The translations under genes were made by a program, and so were the position numbers. The notes below the pieces were generated by a model, which saw nothing but the letters and a program-made list of their open reading frames with translations, was not told the origin of the DNA and did not search any database. Of a stretch of 64,000 bases of DNA, positions 16,360 through 26,200 are shown one piece after another. Within the stretch, counting starts at the first letter, position 1; each line of letters starts with the position of its first letter. The DNA is from Pseudarthrobacter chlorophenolicus (lineage in GTDB: Bacteria; Actinomycetota; Actinomycetes; Actinomycetales; Micrococcaceae), in assembly GCF_000962805.1 (NCBI RefSeq), contig NZ_JZTW01000002.1, positions 1 through 64,000 on the forward strand, given 5' to 3'.

Positions 16360-19236
16360 TCAGCCGCCGAGGGCCCTTCGGGTCATCGGCAGCGCAGACC
16401 TGGTGAAGGCCCAGGCCAGGGCTGACGCCGTCAGCGGGATGGCCACCACCATCGCCGCAAGGGGAAGCCAGGGTACCTCCAGCGAGGAACGCATCTCCGT
16501 GGAAGCGACAATGAGCACGGCGGGCACCGTGCCCGCCACGGCACCCAGCACAGCTCCAAGCCCTGAGGTGAAGAGCGCCTGCGACGCCGCCAGGGTCTTC
16601 CGCAGCCGCGGCGCCGCCCCCACTCCAGCCAGCGTGGCATGGTCCGTCCGGGCATCGGCGAGGGCAAGGCCAGTGGTGATCCCGGCCGCGCTGAAGGTGA
16701 TCAAAGCGCTGATAGCCACGATCAGCCAGCCCATCCAGGCCTGGTCTTTGGGGACCCCCGGTTCCACCCAGAATCCCAGGCCGTAGTGTCCGACGACTCC
16801 CGCCACCGCACCGGTCACCGCGTCAACCTCAGCCGCCGAAGGAGGCCGGTTGAGCTGAATGGCCAGCCCGACGGCCTTCGGATCAAGGCCCAGGCGCCCG
16901 GCCGTGGCCGGCGAGACGATGCCGTAGTAGGGCACGGCCACCGCGGGCTCCAGGATGGCGGCGTCCAGGACGGTGCTGGTGACAGCGTCGTGGACGATGG
17001 ACCCGTCCGACGGCGATGGCTGCTGGGTGCGCACGTCCAGGCCCTGCAGCTCGACTTTTCCGTCGCGGACAAAAGCCGGGTTGGTCACCACCATGGCCCC
17101 GGCGTCCAGCGCGGCAACGGTGGCAGCCCCGGCTTCGCTCCCGAACATGGCACGGATATCGTCGGCGCCGCCCACCAGGATGGACCGGTCCGTTGGCTGG
17201 TCCGAGGCCATGGAGCCGCGGCACCGCCAGTCGTCCGGATCCACGACCCGCCGTTGGGGCGTGACCGGACATTCCTGGCCGCTTGGCCTGGCGAGGGCGT
17301 AGAGGAGGCAGTTGGACGTTTCCGTCGCCACGGGCCCGGCGGGACCTGAGCCTTCCCCGAAGCCACAGTTTTCCACCGGCGCGGGGGTAGTGACTGTCCT
17401 GGTCCAGGAGACGCTGTCCAGGGCGCCCGAGACGGCAGCCGAGAGCCGCTCCGGGTCGCCAGTCACGGCCGGAGCGGCGGTGCCGTCGGCCAGCGGTGGC
17501 TGCGCGAGGTTAAGCGGCAGGTACGACTGGTTCTCCAGTGCGCTCCAGGAATGCGACTGGCGCTGCCCTGCCAGTTGGCTGGCCGTCAGCACCAGGGCCG
17601 CACTTGCCAGGGTCGCGGCGGCCAGTACGGCCGCCACCGCCGGGACCGTCCGGCCTCGGTTCCTGGCGGAGTCCCGGGCCGCCATGCGCAGCGGCAGCGG
17701 CATGGCCCGGGTGCGGGATGTCAGGATCGCTGCCAGCCATCCGGTCAGGAGCACCAGGGCCACCACCGCCAGGACCGCTCCCCCGGCCAGCATCGCCGAA
17801 ACTGCGGCGGCCTGTTGTGCCCGCTGGTCGGGGTCTTTGGCCGAGCTGCCCAGGGCCGAGCCTGCGGCTAGCAGTCCGGCGGCCGCCAGGAGCACAGCCA
17901 CCCCGGCGAGGGTGCTCCGGCGTCCGCTTGCTGCCGGTGCGCGCCCGGATTTGAGCGCACCCAGCAGTGCCTGCCGGGCAACGAGGTTGGCCGGCGCCAG
18001 GGCGGCAAGGATGCAGGCCGCCAGGCCCATCAGCATGGCTACGGTGGTCAGTAGGAGATCCGGGTGGACTCCCGCCAGGCGGGCGGAACCGGTGGAACGG
18101 ACCCACCAAACTACTCCGGCCGCAGCTGCTACGCCGGCAGCGGCGCCGGCTGTGACGGCCAGGCCGCCGAGCCACAGGCCGCTGGCGGTGACCACGGCAC
18201 GGATGGTGGGTGCTTCGGCACCGGACGCCGCAAGAAGGGCGAGTTCGCGCACCTGGTGCTTGGCCCCGACGGCGAACGCTGCCCCGGCCAGGAGGCCGAC
18301 TTCCAGCAGGGCAAGGGCACCCACCACAGCGAAGGTGGCGTAGGTGGCGACCGTCTCCGAGGGAACTCCGGCCACCCTGGCCCCCGGCACGGTCAGCTCG
18401 CCCGGCGGCGGCGGATCCAGCACCACGCTGCGGGACAGCACTCCCACGCCCTTGCTGTTGGCCTCCCTGACCTGCTGCCAGGTGACCGGTTCCGGTCCTG
18501 TCACATAGTAGGAGACAGGCTGTGCGGAAGCGGGCCCCTGGACAAGGCCTGCGGGCACCTGCGCGGACTGCAGGTACAGCGTGCTGTTGTTGTCCGAGGC
18601 GTCCGCGTCGCGGATGGTGCCCACCGGGACAAAGGTCCCCGCCGACGTCGTAAATTCCTCGCCCAAGTCCACGTTAAACCGCTTGAGCAGCCCGCGTGAG
18701 GCCAAAACCTCTGCACCGCCTGCCGGTGCCCGGCCATCCAGGAGGGTGAATTTCCCCTCGAAAGCCTCGTTCAGCGCGTCCACCTGCACGCCGTTCAGCG
18801 TGACCTTGGCCGCGCCCACGGAAGTGGTCAGCTGCACTTGCCGCAGCGGCAGTATCCCGTAGCCGGGCGGAAGCAGGTCCTTGGGGTCCGTGGGAACGAA
18901 ATCACCATCCAGCTCTCCGGTGCTGGAGGTCACGTAGGCGTCATTCATTGGATCCTGGACCGAGTTGCCGTTGGGAACCGGCAGGGCGCCGAACCGTGCC
19001 TGGGTGTTGCCCAGTTCGTACCGCACGATTTCCTGCGGCGTCCGCAGTGAACTTTGGTACAGGGTGCCTGCCGCGGTCATCCCTGCCACCGGCAGCATGA
19101 TCAGCAGCACGATGAGCAGGGACCGGCCCCTGTGCCTGGCAATGTCCCGCCGGGCCATCCTCAGGGCCACCCGGAAACTGCCTCGGCGGCCACCGGCGGC
19201 CGGTGCCAACTCCAGCGGCGGGTGCCGGAGGGGCAT
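16360..19236 (-). CDS. FtsX-family ABC transporter permease
   Basis: A 958-residue permease of the MacB/FtsX type with two FtsX cores. An N-terminal helix follows RMARRDIARHRGRSLLIVLLIML; a large extracytoplasmic domain follows; membrane bundles lie near residues 300-480, then a second extracytoplasmic domain, and the last three helices near the C-terminus (SALITFSAAGITTGLALADAR onward). Its start overlaps the stop of the ATPase gene. With the upstream PadR regulator it forms a classical inducible export or envelope-remodelling operon. The substrate may be a peptide, lipid or antibiotic; the sequence does not say. Confidence 0.85.
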   Translation of the reverse strand: MPLRHPPLELAPAAGGRRGSFRVALRMARRDIARHRGRSLLIVLLIMLPVAGMTAAGTLYQSSLRTPQEIVRYELGNTQARFGALPVPNGNSVQDPMNDAYVTSSTGELDGDFVPTDPKDLLPPGYGILPLRQVQLTTSVGAAKVTLNGVQVDALNEAFEGKFTLLDGRAPAGGAEVLASRGLLKRFNVDLGEEFTTSAGTFVPVGTIRDADASDNNSTLYLQSAQVPAGLVQGPASAQPVSYYVTGPEPVTWQQVREANSKGVGVLSRSVVLDPPPPGELTVPGARVAGVPSETVATYATFAVVGALALLEVGLLAGAAFAVGAKHQVRELALLAASGAEAPTIRAVVTASGLWLGGLAVTAGAAAGVAAAAGVVWWVRSTGSARLAGVHPDLLLTTVAMLMGLAACILAALAPANLVARQALLGALKSGRAPAASGRRSTLAGVAVLLAAAGLLAAGSALGSSAKDPDQRAQQAAAVSAMLAGGAVLAVVALVLLTGWLAAILTSRTRAMPLPLRMAARDSARNRGRTVPAVAAVLAAATLASAALVLTASQLAGQRQSHSWSALENQSYLPLNLAQPPLADGTAAPAVTGDPERLSAAVSGALDSVSWTRTVTTPAPVENCGFGEGSGPAGPVATETSNCLLYALARPSGQECPVTPQRRVVDPDDWRCRGSMASDQPTDRSILVGGADDIRAMFGSEAGAATVAALDAGAMVVTNPAFVRDGKVELQGLDVRTQQPSPSDGSIVHDAVTSTVLDAAILEPAVAVPYYGIVSPATAGRLGLDPKAVGLAIQLNRPPSAAEVDAVTGAVAGVVGHYGLGFWVEPGVPKDQAWMGWLIVAISALITFSAAGITTGLALADARTDHATLAGVGAAPRLRKTLAASQALFTSGLGAVLGAVAGTVPAVLIVASTEMRSSLEVPWLPLAAMVVAIPLTASALAWAFTRSALPMTRRALGG

Positions 19237-19973
19237 CAGAGGCCCGCCTGAGTCAGGAGGAAGGTGGGGTCGTGCATTGCGGCAGCCTGGTCAACAATCC
19301 GCCCGTCGCGCAGGAAGACCACCCTGTCAGCCCACGCTGCGTGACGGGCTTCGTGCGTCACCAGCATGACGGCGGCACCGGCATCGGCACGGCAGCGCAG
19401 GACTTCCATGACCCCATGCCCCGTGGTGGAGTCAAGCGCACCGGTGGGTTCGTCCGCCAGGATCAGCCGCCGCTGGCCCACGATGGCCCGGGCAATGGCG
19501 ACTCGTTGCTGCTGGCCGCCGGACATCTGGTCCATGAAGCGGTCCGCGAGTTCCGGGATGCCCACCTGGCGGAGGGCGTCCAGGGCCTGCCGGCCCGCTT
19601 TCCTTGCTGCTGTTCCGTCCAGTTCCAGCGGAAGCGCCACATTCTCGGCCGCGGTCAGTGTGGGAACCAGGTTGAAGTCCTGGAAGACATAGCCCACCGC
19701 ACGCCGGCGCAGCCTGGCAAGCTCGTTCAGGCCAAGGCCCGCCAGCGGCGTGGACTCCACGAAGACCCCGCCCGACGTCGGCCGGTCCAGTCCGCCGGCC
19801 AGCGCCAGCAGGGAGGATTTTCCGGAGCCGGACGGTCCCATGACGGCTACGAACTCGCCCGCTGCGATGGTGAGGTCCACGTCCCTCAACGCGGCGACCG
19901 CCGTCGCGCCTTCCCCGAAAGTCCTGCTCACCCTGGCCAGTTCAAGGACCTGCTGCGGCCCGCGGACGCTCAC
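19236..19973 (-). CDS. ABC transporter ATP-binding protein (LolD/MacB type)
   Basis: A 245-residue ATPase energising the adjacent FtsX-type permease. Walker A is GPSGSGKSSLL, the Q-loop is in VFQDFNLVPTLTAAENVALP, the signature is MSGGQQQRVAIARA, Walker B is LILADEPTGALD, and the switch His is in VTHEARHA. The FNLVP segment after the Q-loop is characteristic of the lipoprotein/macrolide-export subgroup. Its start overlaps the padR stop (ATGA) and its stop overlaps the permease start. Confidence 0.93.
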   Translation of the reverse strand: MSVRGPQQVLELARVSRTFGEGATAVAALRDVDLTIAAGEFVAVMGPSGSGKSSLLALAGGLDRPTSGGVFVESTPLAGLGLNELARLRRRAVGYVFQDFNLVPTLTAAENVALPLELDGTAARKAGRQALDALRQVGIPELADRFMDQMSGGQQQRVAIARAIVGQRRLILADEPTGALDSTTGHGVMEVLRCRADAGAAVMLVTHEARHAAWADRVVFLRDGRIVDQAAAMHDPTFLLTQAGL

Positions 19974-20578
19974 CGCCGGTTGTCCGCGTTGAGCGGGGCG
20001 GCGTCTTCCGTGACCCCGTTGGACGTTTTGCGCGCGGCACTTTGGCCGGCCGATTGTGCCTGCTGGACCATCCTGGCTTCGCAGAGATCCAGCCAGCGGA
20101 CCTCGGCCTCGGTCTGGAAGATGAGGGAATCGAGCACCAGCAGCCAGGCGGTGTCCGCGGTGCGCTGGTTGGCGGCGGTGTCGCGGCGGGCCTTGGTGTA
20201 GTCCTGCAGTGCCCGGATGGATGCCACCCGCTGGGCCTGGATGATGGCCTGGACATCCACGCCGGGAAGGGTGACGGCGAGCGCCAGCTTGATGGCCAGT
20301 TCATTCCTGGGCGGGTTGCTCCGTTCCACGGGGGCGGCGAACCAGCCCTGCACTTCCGCGGCGCCCTCGGCGGTGATGCTGTAGACCACGTGGCCGCCGC
20401 CGTCGTCGCCTTCCCTGGCCACCAGGCCATCGCGCTCCAGCCGGTCCAGGGTGGTGTAGACCTGTCCGATGTTCAGGGGCCAGGTGGCTCCCGTGCGGGT
20501 TTCGAACTCGACCCGCAGCTGGTAGCCGTAGCGCGGCTGGTCCTGCAGCAGGGCGAGGAGGCTGTGGCGTATGGACAT
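19970..20578 (-). CDS. PadR family transcriptional regulator
   Basis: A 202-residue regulator with the N-terminal PadR winged helix: LLALLQDQPRYGYQLRVEFETRTGATWPLNIGQVYTTLDRLERDGLV, followed by the wing VYSITAEGAAEV, and a C-terminal helical dimerisation domain (residues 100-200). It heads the PadR-ATPase-permease operon; such regulators usually repress the linked transporter and release on ligand binding. A good Shine-Dalgarno sequence (GGGGGAG) precedes ATG 20578, and a candidate operator lies 28 bp upstream. Confidence 0.92.
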   Translation of the reverse strand: MSIRHSLLALLQDQPRYGYQLRVEFETRTGATWPLNIGQVYTTLDRLERDGLVAREGDDGGGHVVYSITAEGAAEVQGWFAAPVERSNPPRNELAIKLALAVTLPGVDVQAIIQAQRVASIRALQDYTKARRDTAANQRTADTAWLLVLDSLIFQTEAEVRWLDLCEARMVQQAQSAGQSAARKTSNGVTEDAAPLNADNRR

Positions 20579-20605
20579 GGTGCTCCCCCGGGCTTAGTCA
20601 CTATC

Positions 20606-20640
20606 CGGTATGCACAGGCCCCCAAGACCCGTGCATACCG
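20606..20640 (-). promoter_or_regulatory. Candidate PadR operator
   Basis: Perfect 10-bp arms CGGTATGCAC (20606-20615) and GTGCATACCG (20631-20640) separated by 15 bp, directly upstream of padR. The TATGCAC/GTGCATA cores resemble PadR sites, which are built on ATG/CAT-containing dyads. Binding is inferred. Confidence 0.55.
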
Positions 20641-20700
20641 CGTATAGCCAAGCCTAGCCCCCTGATGAGGATCAAGCAATACTCAGTATCCACTAAGTGG

Positions 20701-21684
20701 TCACATCACCAGCAGGACTTTGCCCACGTGGTCGCCGCTGTCGAAGTATTCGTGTGCCGCGCTGACCTGGTCCAGCGGGAACGTCCTTGCCACCAACGGC
20801 TGGATCCTGCCGTCCGCCACCATCGGCCAGACGTGGTCCCTGACCCCGTTCAGAATGGCGCCCTTTTCGGCTACCGGCCTGGGGCGAAGGGCGGTAGCCA
20901 CCACCGCGGCCCGTTTCCTGAGCAGTTCGCCAAGGTCCAGCTCACCCTTGGTGCCGCCCTGCAGGCCAATCACCACCAGGCGCCCATACTCGGCGAGCGC
21001 CTCGATGTTTTGCTTCAGGTACTTGGCGCCCACCACATCGAGGATCACGTCGGCCCCCTTGCCGCCGTTCTGCCTGCGCAGGCTCTCCGGGAAGTCTTCT
21101 TCGGCGTAGTTAATGGCGATGTCCGCCCCCAGGAAGGCCTTCGCAGTGCTGACTTTCTCATCGGTGCCGGCCGTGGTGGCCACCTTCGCGCCGTAGGCCT
21201 TGGCCAGCTGGATGGCCATGGTGCCAATTCCGCCTGTGGCGCCATGGATGAGTACCGTTTCCCCGGCCTGCAACTGGGCCGTCATGACCAGGTTCGAGTA
21301 CACCGTGGCAGCCACTTCGGGCAAGGAAGCCGCCGTGACCAGGTCAACGCCGTCGGGCAGCCGCAGGACCTGCTCCGCGGGGACGGCAACCTGCTGCGCG
21401 TAGCCACCGCCGGCAAGCAGTGCCACCACCTTGTCCCCCAGGGAGAACGGCTTGCTCACACCCGTACCAAACCCTGCAATGCGGCCGGAAACTTCCAGTC
21501 CGGGGATCTCCGATGCGCCGGGCGGCGGCGGGTAGAACCCGCGGCGCTGCTGTACGTCTGCACGGTTCAGGCCGGCGGCCACGACGTCGATCAACACCTC
21601 GCCTGGACCGGGCAACGGGGCCTCGACCTCGCGTACCTCGAGTACTTCCGGTCCTCCCGGTTCCGAAATGTAGACGGCTTTCAT
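20701..21684 (-). CDS. NAD(P)H-quinone oxidoreductase (QOR, MDR superfamily)
   Basis: A 327-residue medium-chain dehydrogenase without the zinc-binding cysteines. The substrate-binding AAGLNRADVQQRRGFYPPPPG block, the NADPH-binding IHGATGGIGTMAIQLAKA and the C-terminal AHEYFDSGDHVGKVLL signature identify the QOR/PIG3-like group, which reduces quinones or enals with NADPH. ATG 21684 is preceded by GGGAG. It is transcribed toward padR, 120 bp away, and a half-copy of the padR operator (GGTATGCAC) lies in its promoter region. Confidence 0.9.
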   Translation of the reverse strand: MKAVYISEPGGPEVLEVREVEAPLPGPGEVLIDVVAAGLNRADVQQRRGFYPPPPGASEIPGLEVSGRIAGFGTGVSKPFSLGDKVVALLAGGGYAQQVAVPAEQVLRLPDGVDLVTAASLPEVAATVYSNLVMTAQLQAGETVLIHGATGGIGTMAIQLAKAYGAKVATTAGTDEKVSTAKAFLGADIAINYAEEDFPESLRRQNGGKGADVILDVVGAKYLKQNIEALAEYGRLVVIGLQGGTKGELDLGELLRKRAAVVATALRPRPVAEKGAILNGVRDHVWPMVADGRIQPLVARTFPLDQVSAAHEYFDSGDHVGKVLLVM

Positions 21685-21792
21685 GGACCACTCCCTGTTC
21701 CTGACTCAATACCGGTCCAACCAGTGTGCACCGGGTATGCACTGCGGGCCTGTTTTGTTGCAGGCAAGTGCCTATGAAACACTACTCGTTGA

Positions 21793-21880
21793 GGAAGGTT
21801 GTCCGAGCGGCCGAAGGAGCTGGTCTTGAAAACCAGTGTGCGGTAACCCCGTACCAAGAGTTCGAATCTCTTACCTTCCG
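21793..21880 (+). tRNA. tRNA-Ser (anticodon TGA)
   Basis: An 88-nt class II tRNA. Acceptor GGAAGGT pairs with ACCTTCC (21873-21879); anticodon stem CTGGT/ACCAG encloses CTTGAAA, anticodon TGA; a long variable arm precedes the T-arm AAGAG-TTCGAAT-CTCTT. A possible promoter TTGCAG-17 bp-ACTACT (21758-21786) lies just upstream. CCA is not encoded. Confidence 0.97.
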
Positions 21881-21886
21881 CGATCA

Positions 21887-21932
21887 GGACCCCGCCTGCC
21901 GGCAACACCGGCAGGCGGGGTCCTTCGTTTTT
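21887..21932 (+). terminator. Terminator after tRNA-Ser(TGA)
   Basis: A perfect 16-bp stem (21887-21902 with 21908-21923), 5-nt loop CAACA, then TTCGTTTTT. It begins 7 nt past the tRNA. Confidence 0.9.
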
Positions 21933-22126
21933 CTGGGTCCGGACTCCGTTGACCAGGCCGGGATGCGTTGGCGGCCCCCTGCGCGCAGATGCGTTGGCCA
22001 GCCAGCGCAAGGGACCCTTGATCGGTGTCAGTGCCTGCACATAGGGTCAGGGTGACCGGATTCCTTACCTCCGGACGTTGCCGCACACTATTGCCAGCTT
22101 CCCGCATCCCGCGACAGGAGACCGTT

Positions 22127-22924
22127 ATGCCGAGCCCCATGTCCACCCCCGGAGCCCCTTGCTGGATCGACCTCGTGACCTCCGATGTTGCAGCCGCCCA
22201 AACGTTCTACGGCGAGCTGTTCGGGTGGGAGTTCGAAACGGGCGACCAGGAGAAGTACGGCGGTTACACCACCGCCAGGAAGAACGGCAAGACAGTTGCC
22301 GGGATCATGCAGAAAGATGCCGGCATGGCGGCCATGCCGGACGTCTGGTCCACCTACCTGCGGACCGAGGACGCCGCGGCCACCGCCGCAGCTGTCGGCA
22401 GCCACGGCGGCCAGGTCTACATGCCACCCATGGATGTTCCGGAGCAGGGCTTCATGGCAATTTTCGGAGATGCGTCCGGAGCCTCCATCGGTGCGTGGCA
22501 GCCCCGGGAGATGAAGGGCTACGAGCTGGTGGCCGAGCCCGGTTCCGCCGCCTGGCATGAATTACACGCCAAGGACTACGACGCCGCCGTACGGTTCTAC
22601 CAGGAGGTCTTCGGTTGGGACACCGAAGTCATGAGTGACGCGCCGGAATTCCGCTACACCACCCTGGGGTCGGGCATGTCTGCGGAGGCCGGGATCCTGG
22701 ACGCCTCCGGCTACCTGCCGGCGGAGGTGCCCTCCCACTGGCAGGTCTACTTTGCCGTGGCGGACACGGACGCCAGCATCGCCCAGGCCACCGCCATGGG
22801 CGCCACCGTCCTGGACGGGCCTGAGGACAGCGACTTCGGCAGGGTGGCGATGCTCGCCGACCCCACCGGGGCCACGTTCAAGATCATCTCCAGCCAGGCC
22901 CAACAGGCCGGCCAGGGAACCTGA
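22127..22924 (+). CDS. VOC family protein with two glyoxalase-like domains
   Basis: A 265-residue protein made of two tandem vicinal-oxygen-chelate domains. Domain 1 begins PCWIDLVTSDVAAAQTFYGELFGWEF, domain 2 begins AWHELHAKDYDAAVRFYQEVFGWDT; both show the beta-alpha-beta-beta-beta pattern and end with a DPTGA or DASGA segment. Relatives are annotated as glyoxalase/bleomycin-resistance-like or hydroxylase-type proteins, and the exact activity is unknown. ATG 22127 has AGGAG 6 nt upstream. It appears to be a single gene, ended by the hairpin at 22968. Confidence 0.88.
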   Translation: MPSPMSTPGAPCWIDLVTSDVAAAQTFYGELFGWEFETGDQEKYGGYTTARKNGKTVAGIMQKDAGMAAMPDVWSTYLRTEDAAATAAAVGSHGGQVYMPPMDVPEQGFMAIFGDASGASIGAWQPREMKGYELVAEPGSAAWHELHAKDYDAAVRFYQEVFGWDTEVMSDAPEFRYTTLGSGMSAEAGILDASGYLPAEVPSHWQVYFAVADTDASIAQATAMGATVLDGPEDSDFGRVAMLADPTGATFKIISSQAQQAGQGT

Positions 22925-23276
22925 CGGCGGACAGCGTCGGGGTAAGCGACACCGCAAAATCCACCTGATACCGGCCGGAGCTTCAAGCTACCGGCCGGTA
23001 TTGTTTGTGATGGCCGGCACACTTTTCACGAGCCGGCCACCGCAATGGCATCACCCGAACGGGGCCAAGGTCGCCCCGGGACGGTGGACGGGCCGCTCCG
23101 CTGGGGAACGATCCGCCGAATGCACGCACTGGCCACTTTGCGTTCATTCAGTGCTGTTGGGATATGCCGGACAACCACTTGACCAGGAGCAGGGTCCGGC
23201 CCCAGTCCGATCGGTACAACCCGGACATACTCCAATGGGTCCCCCACCGGGGACAATCTCATGAAAGTAAGAGCGG
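22925..23276. other. 352-bp gap between VOC and nuclease genes
   Basis: Besides the terminator hairpin at 22968-23006 I see no gene here. The downstream 250 bp should hold the promoter of the secreted nuclease/nucleotidase. I looked for direct-repeat PHO-box-like sites (GTTCACC type) because of the phosphatase domain downstream; only a weak GTTCATTCAG at about 23142 is present, which I do not call. Confidence 0.5.
22968..23006 (+). terminator. Terminator after the VOC gene
   Basis: ATACCGGCCGG (22968-22978) pairs with CCGGCCGGTAT (22991-23001); the loop itself can fold (AGCTT/AAGCT). The T-tract is weak (TATTGTTTG). Confidence 0.7.
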
Positions 23277-26200
23277 ATGCATCAAACACCTTGGAAATTA
23301 GCGCTGGGCACAGCGTTGTCGGCGGGGCTCATCGCAGCCCCGTTGATGGCGTTGCCTGCGGTAGCGGACAGCACGGCCGCGGAGGTCTCAGCCGCGGCAG
23401 GCACATCGCCCGTTGTCATCAACGAGGCCTACCTGAGCGGCGGCAGCAGCGGCGCCGCCTACAAGAACAAGTTCGTGGAGCTCTACAACTCCTCGGACGC
23501 CCCGGTGTCACTGGACGGCTGGTCGGTCCAGTACCGCTCCGCCACCGGAACTGCAGCGCCCACCGGCGTAGCAGCACTGTCCGGTTCCATCCCGGCCAAG
23601 GGGTACTACCTGGTCCAGGGCGGAAGCAACGGAACCAACGGCGCGGACCTGCCCAAGCCCGACGCCGTCACCGGCCTGAACCCGAGCGGCACTTCCGGGA
23701 CCATCGTGCTCGCCAAGCAGCCCTCCGCCGTCGTGCTTCCCACCGGTTCCGCGGTGGAATCCGCCGGTGTGGCTGACCTCCTGGGCTACGGGACCTCCAA
23801 CACGTTCGAGACAAAGGCCGCAGCGGCCCCCACAGGCAACACGGACGTGCGGAGCTTCAACCGGGCCGGCGGAGCGGACAGCAACAACAACGCCACCGAC
23901 TTCAGCCTCAGCTCCACCATCACCCCGGTATCCTCCGGCGGAACCGCGCCAGACCCCGAGCCGAATCCTGACCCCACCCCGGATCCTGTGGCCAAGACCA
24001 TCGCCGAGATCCAGGGCACCGGCACCGCCAGCCCGCTGGCCGGCACCACGGTGACCACCCGCGGCAAGGTCACCGCAGCATTCCCCACCGGCGGCCTCAA
24101 CGGCTACTACATCCAGACCCCCGGCACCGGCGGCGACCTGACGGCCACGAACCACGCGGCTTCGGACGGCATCTTCGTCTACTCCCCCGCTACCGTTGGC
24201 TCGGTCAAGGCCGGCGACTATGTCCAGGTGACAGGTACCGTGGCCGAGTACTACGGCATGACCCAGGTCAACGTCACAGCGGCAGCCGGGCTCACGCAGC
24301 TCACTGAGGCGGCGCCCGAGGTGAAGCCCACCATCTTCACCCTGCCCGCCACCGAGGCGTTCCGCGAGTCGCTGGAAGGCATGCTCCTGGCACCCCAGGG
24401 ACCCCTGACGGTAACGGACAACTACAGCCTGAACCAGTACGGCGAGATCGGACTGGCCGGCGGCACCACTCCGCTGGTGCAGCCCACCGCCGTCGCCCCG
24501 TACGGCTCTGCGGAGTACAACGCCGCCGTTGCCGACAACGCGTCCCGCGGCATCAAGCTCGACGACGGCGCCAGCACCAACTTCCTCAAGGACGCCGCCA
24601 CCAAGGCCGAAGTGCTGCCCTACCTCACCACCACGGACCCGGTCCGCGTCGGCTCTCCCGCCACCTTCACCACCAACGTGGTGCTGGGCTACGCCAACGA
24701 GTCCTGGAAGCTGCAACCGCTGACCCACCTCACCGACGCCAACAAGGCAACGGTCCAGCCGGCCAGCTTCGGCGCCACCCGCACCGAAGCCCCCGCACCC
24801 GTGGGCGGCAACGTCAAGATCGCCTCGTTCAACGTGCTGAACTACTTCCCCACCACCGGGGACACCCTCACCGGCTGCACCTATTACGGGGACCGTGCCG
24901 GCAACCCCATCACCGTCCGCGGCGGCTGCGACGCCCGCGGAGCCGCCAACGCCGAGAACTTCCAGCGGCAGCAGGACAAGATCGTCGCCGCCATCACCAA
25001 GACCGGCGCCGACGTGGTCACCCTCATGGAAATTGAGAACTCCGCGCAGTTCGGCAAGAACCGGGATGACGCCCTGGCCAAGCTCGTGGAGGCGCTGAAC
25101 ATTCCCACGCCCGGCATCTGGGACTACGTGCGCTCCCCCGCGAACGCACCCCCGCTGGCCGATGAGGACATGATCCGCACCGCCTTCATCTACAAAAAAG
25201 CCGTCGCAGAACCCATGGGTGAATCCATCATCCACAACGACACCACCGCTTTTGCCAGCGCCCGCAAGCCGCTGGCCCAGGTCTTCAAGCCCGTGGGCGG
25301 CGGCGCGGGCACCGAATTCATCGCCATCGCCAACCACTTCAAGTCCAAGGGCTCCGCCGCAACGCCGGACGACACGGACAAGGGCCAAGGAAACTCCAAC
25401 CTTGCCCGCACCGCCCAGGCCAAGTCCCTGCTGGACTTCGCCACCTCGCTGCAGCAGTCGAAGGGCACCGACAAGGTCTTCCTGATCGGTGACTTCAACT
25501 CCTACGGCAAGGAAGACCCCATCAACGTCCTGACGGCCGCCGGCTACGTCAACCAGGACGACAAGGCGAAGAACGCCGACGGGTCCTCCAAGCACTCGTA
25601 CCTCTTCGGCGGCCTGGTGGGGTCCCTGGACCACATCCTGGCCTCCCCTGCAGCCAACGGCGTGGTGACCGGTGCGGACATCTGGAACATCAACTCCGTC
25701 GAATCCGTGGCCCTGGAATACAGCCGCTACAACAACAACGTCACCAACTACTACGCACCGGACCAGTTCCGCGCCAGCGACCACGACCCCGTGGTGGTGG
25801 GCCTGGACCTGAAGTCCGCACCCTCCAGCGTTGACCTGAACTTCCTGGGCATCAACGATTTCCACGGCCGGATCGACGCCAACACCGTCCAGTTCGCCGG
25901 AACCATCGAGAAGCTGCGGGCGGCTGCCGCCCCCGGAGCAACAGCATTCCTCTCCGCCGGCGACAACATCGGCGCGTCCCTGTTTGCCTCCGCCGTGGCC
26001 AAGGACCAGCCCACCATCGATGTGCTGAACGCCCTTGAGCTCAAGGCCTCGGCAGTGGGCAACCACGAGTTCGACGGCGGCTGGGCAGACCTGCGCGACC
26101 GCGTCATTGCAGGCGGCAGCAACGCCAAGTTCCCGTACCTCGGTGCCAACGTGTACCGGAAGGGCACCACGGAACCGGTCCTGCCGGAGTACACGGTGCT

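Noticed and set aside
23100..23260. PHO-box in front of the secreted nucleotidase
   Set aside because: Only a single poor half-site could be found.
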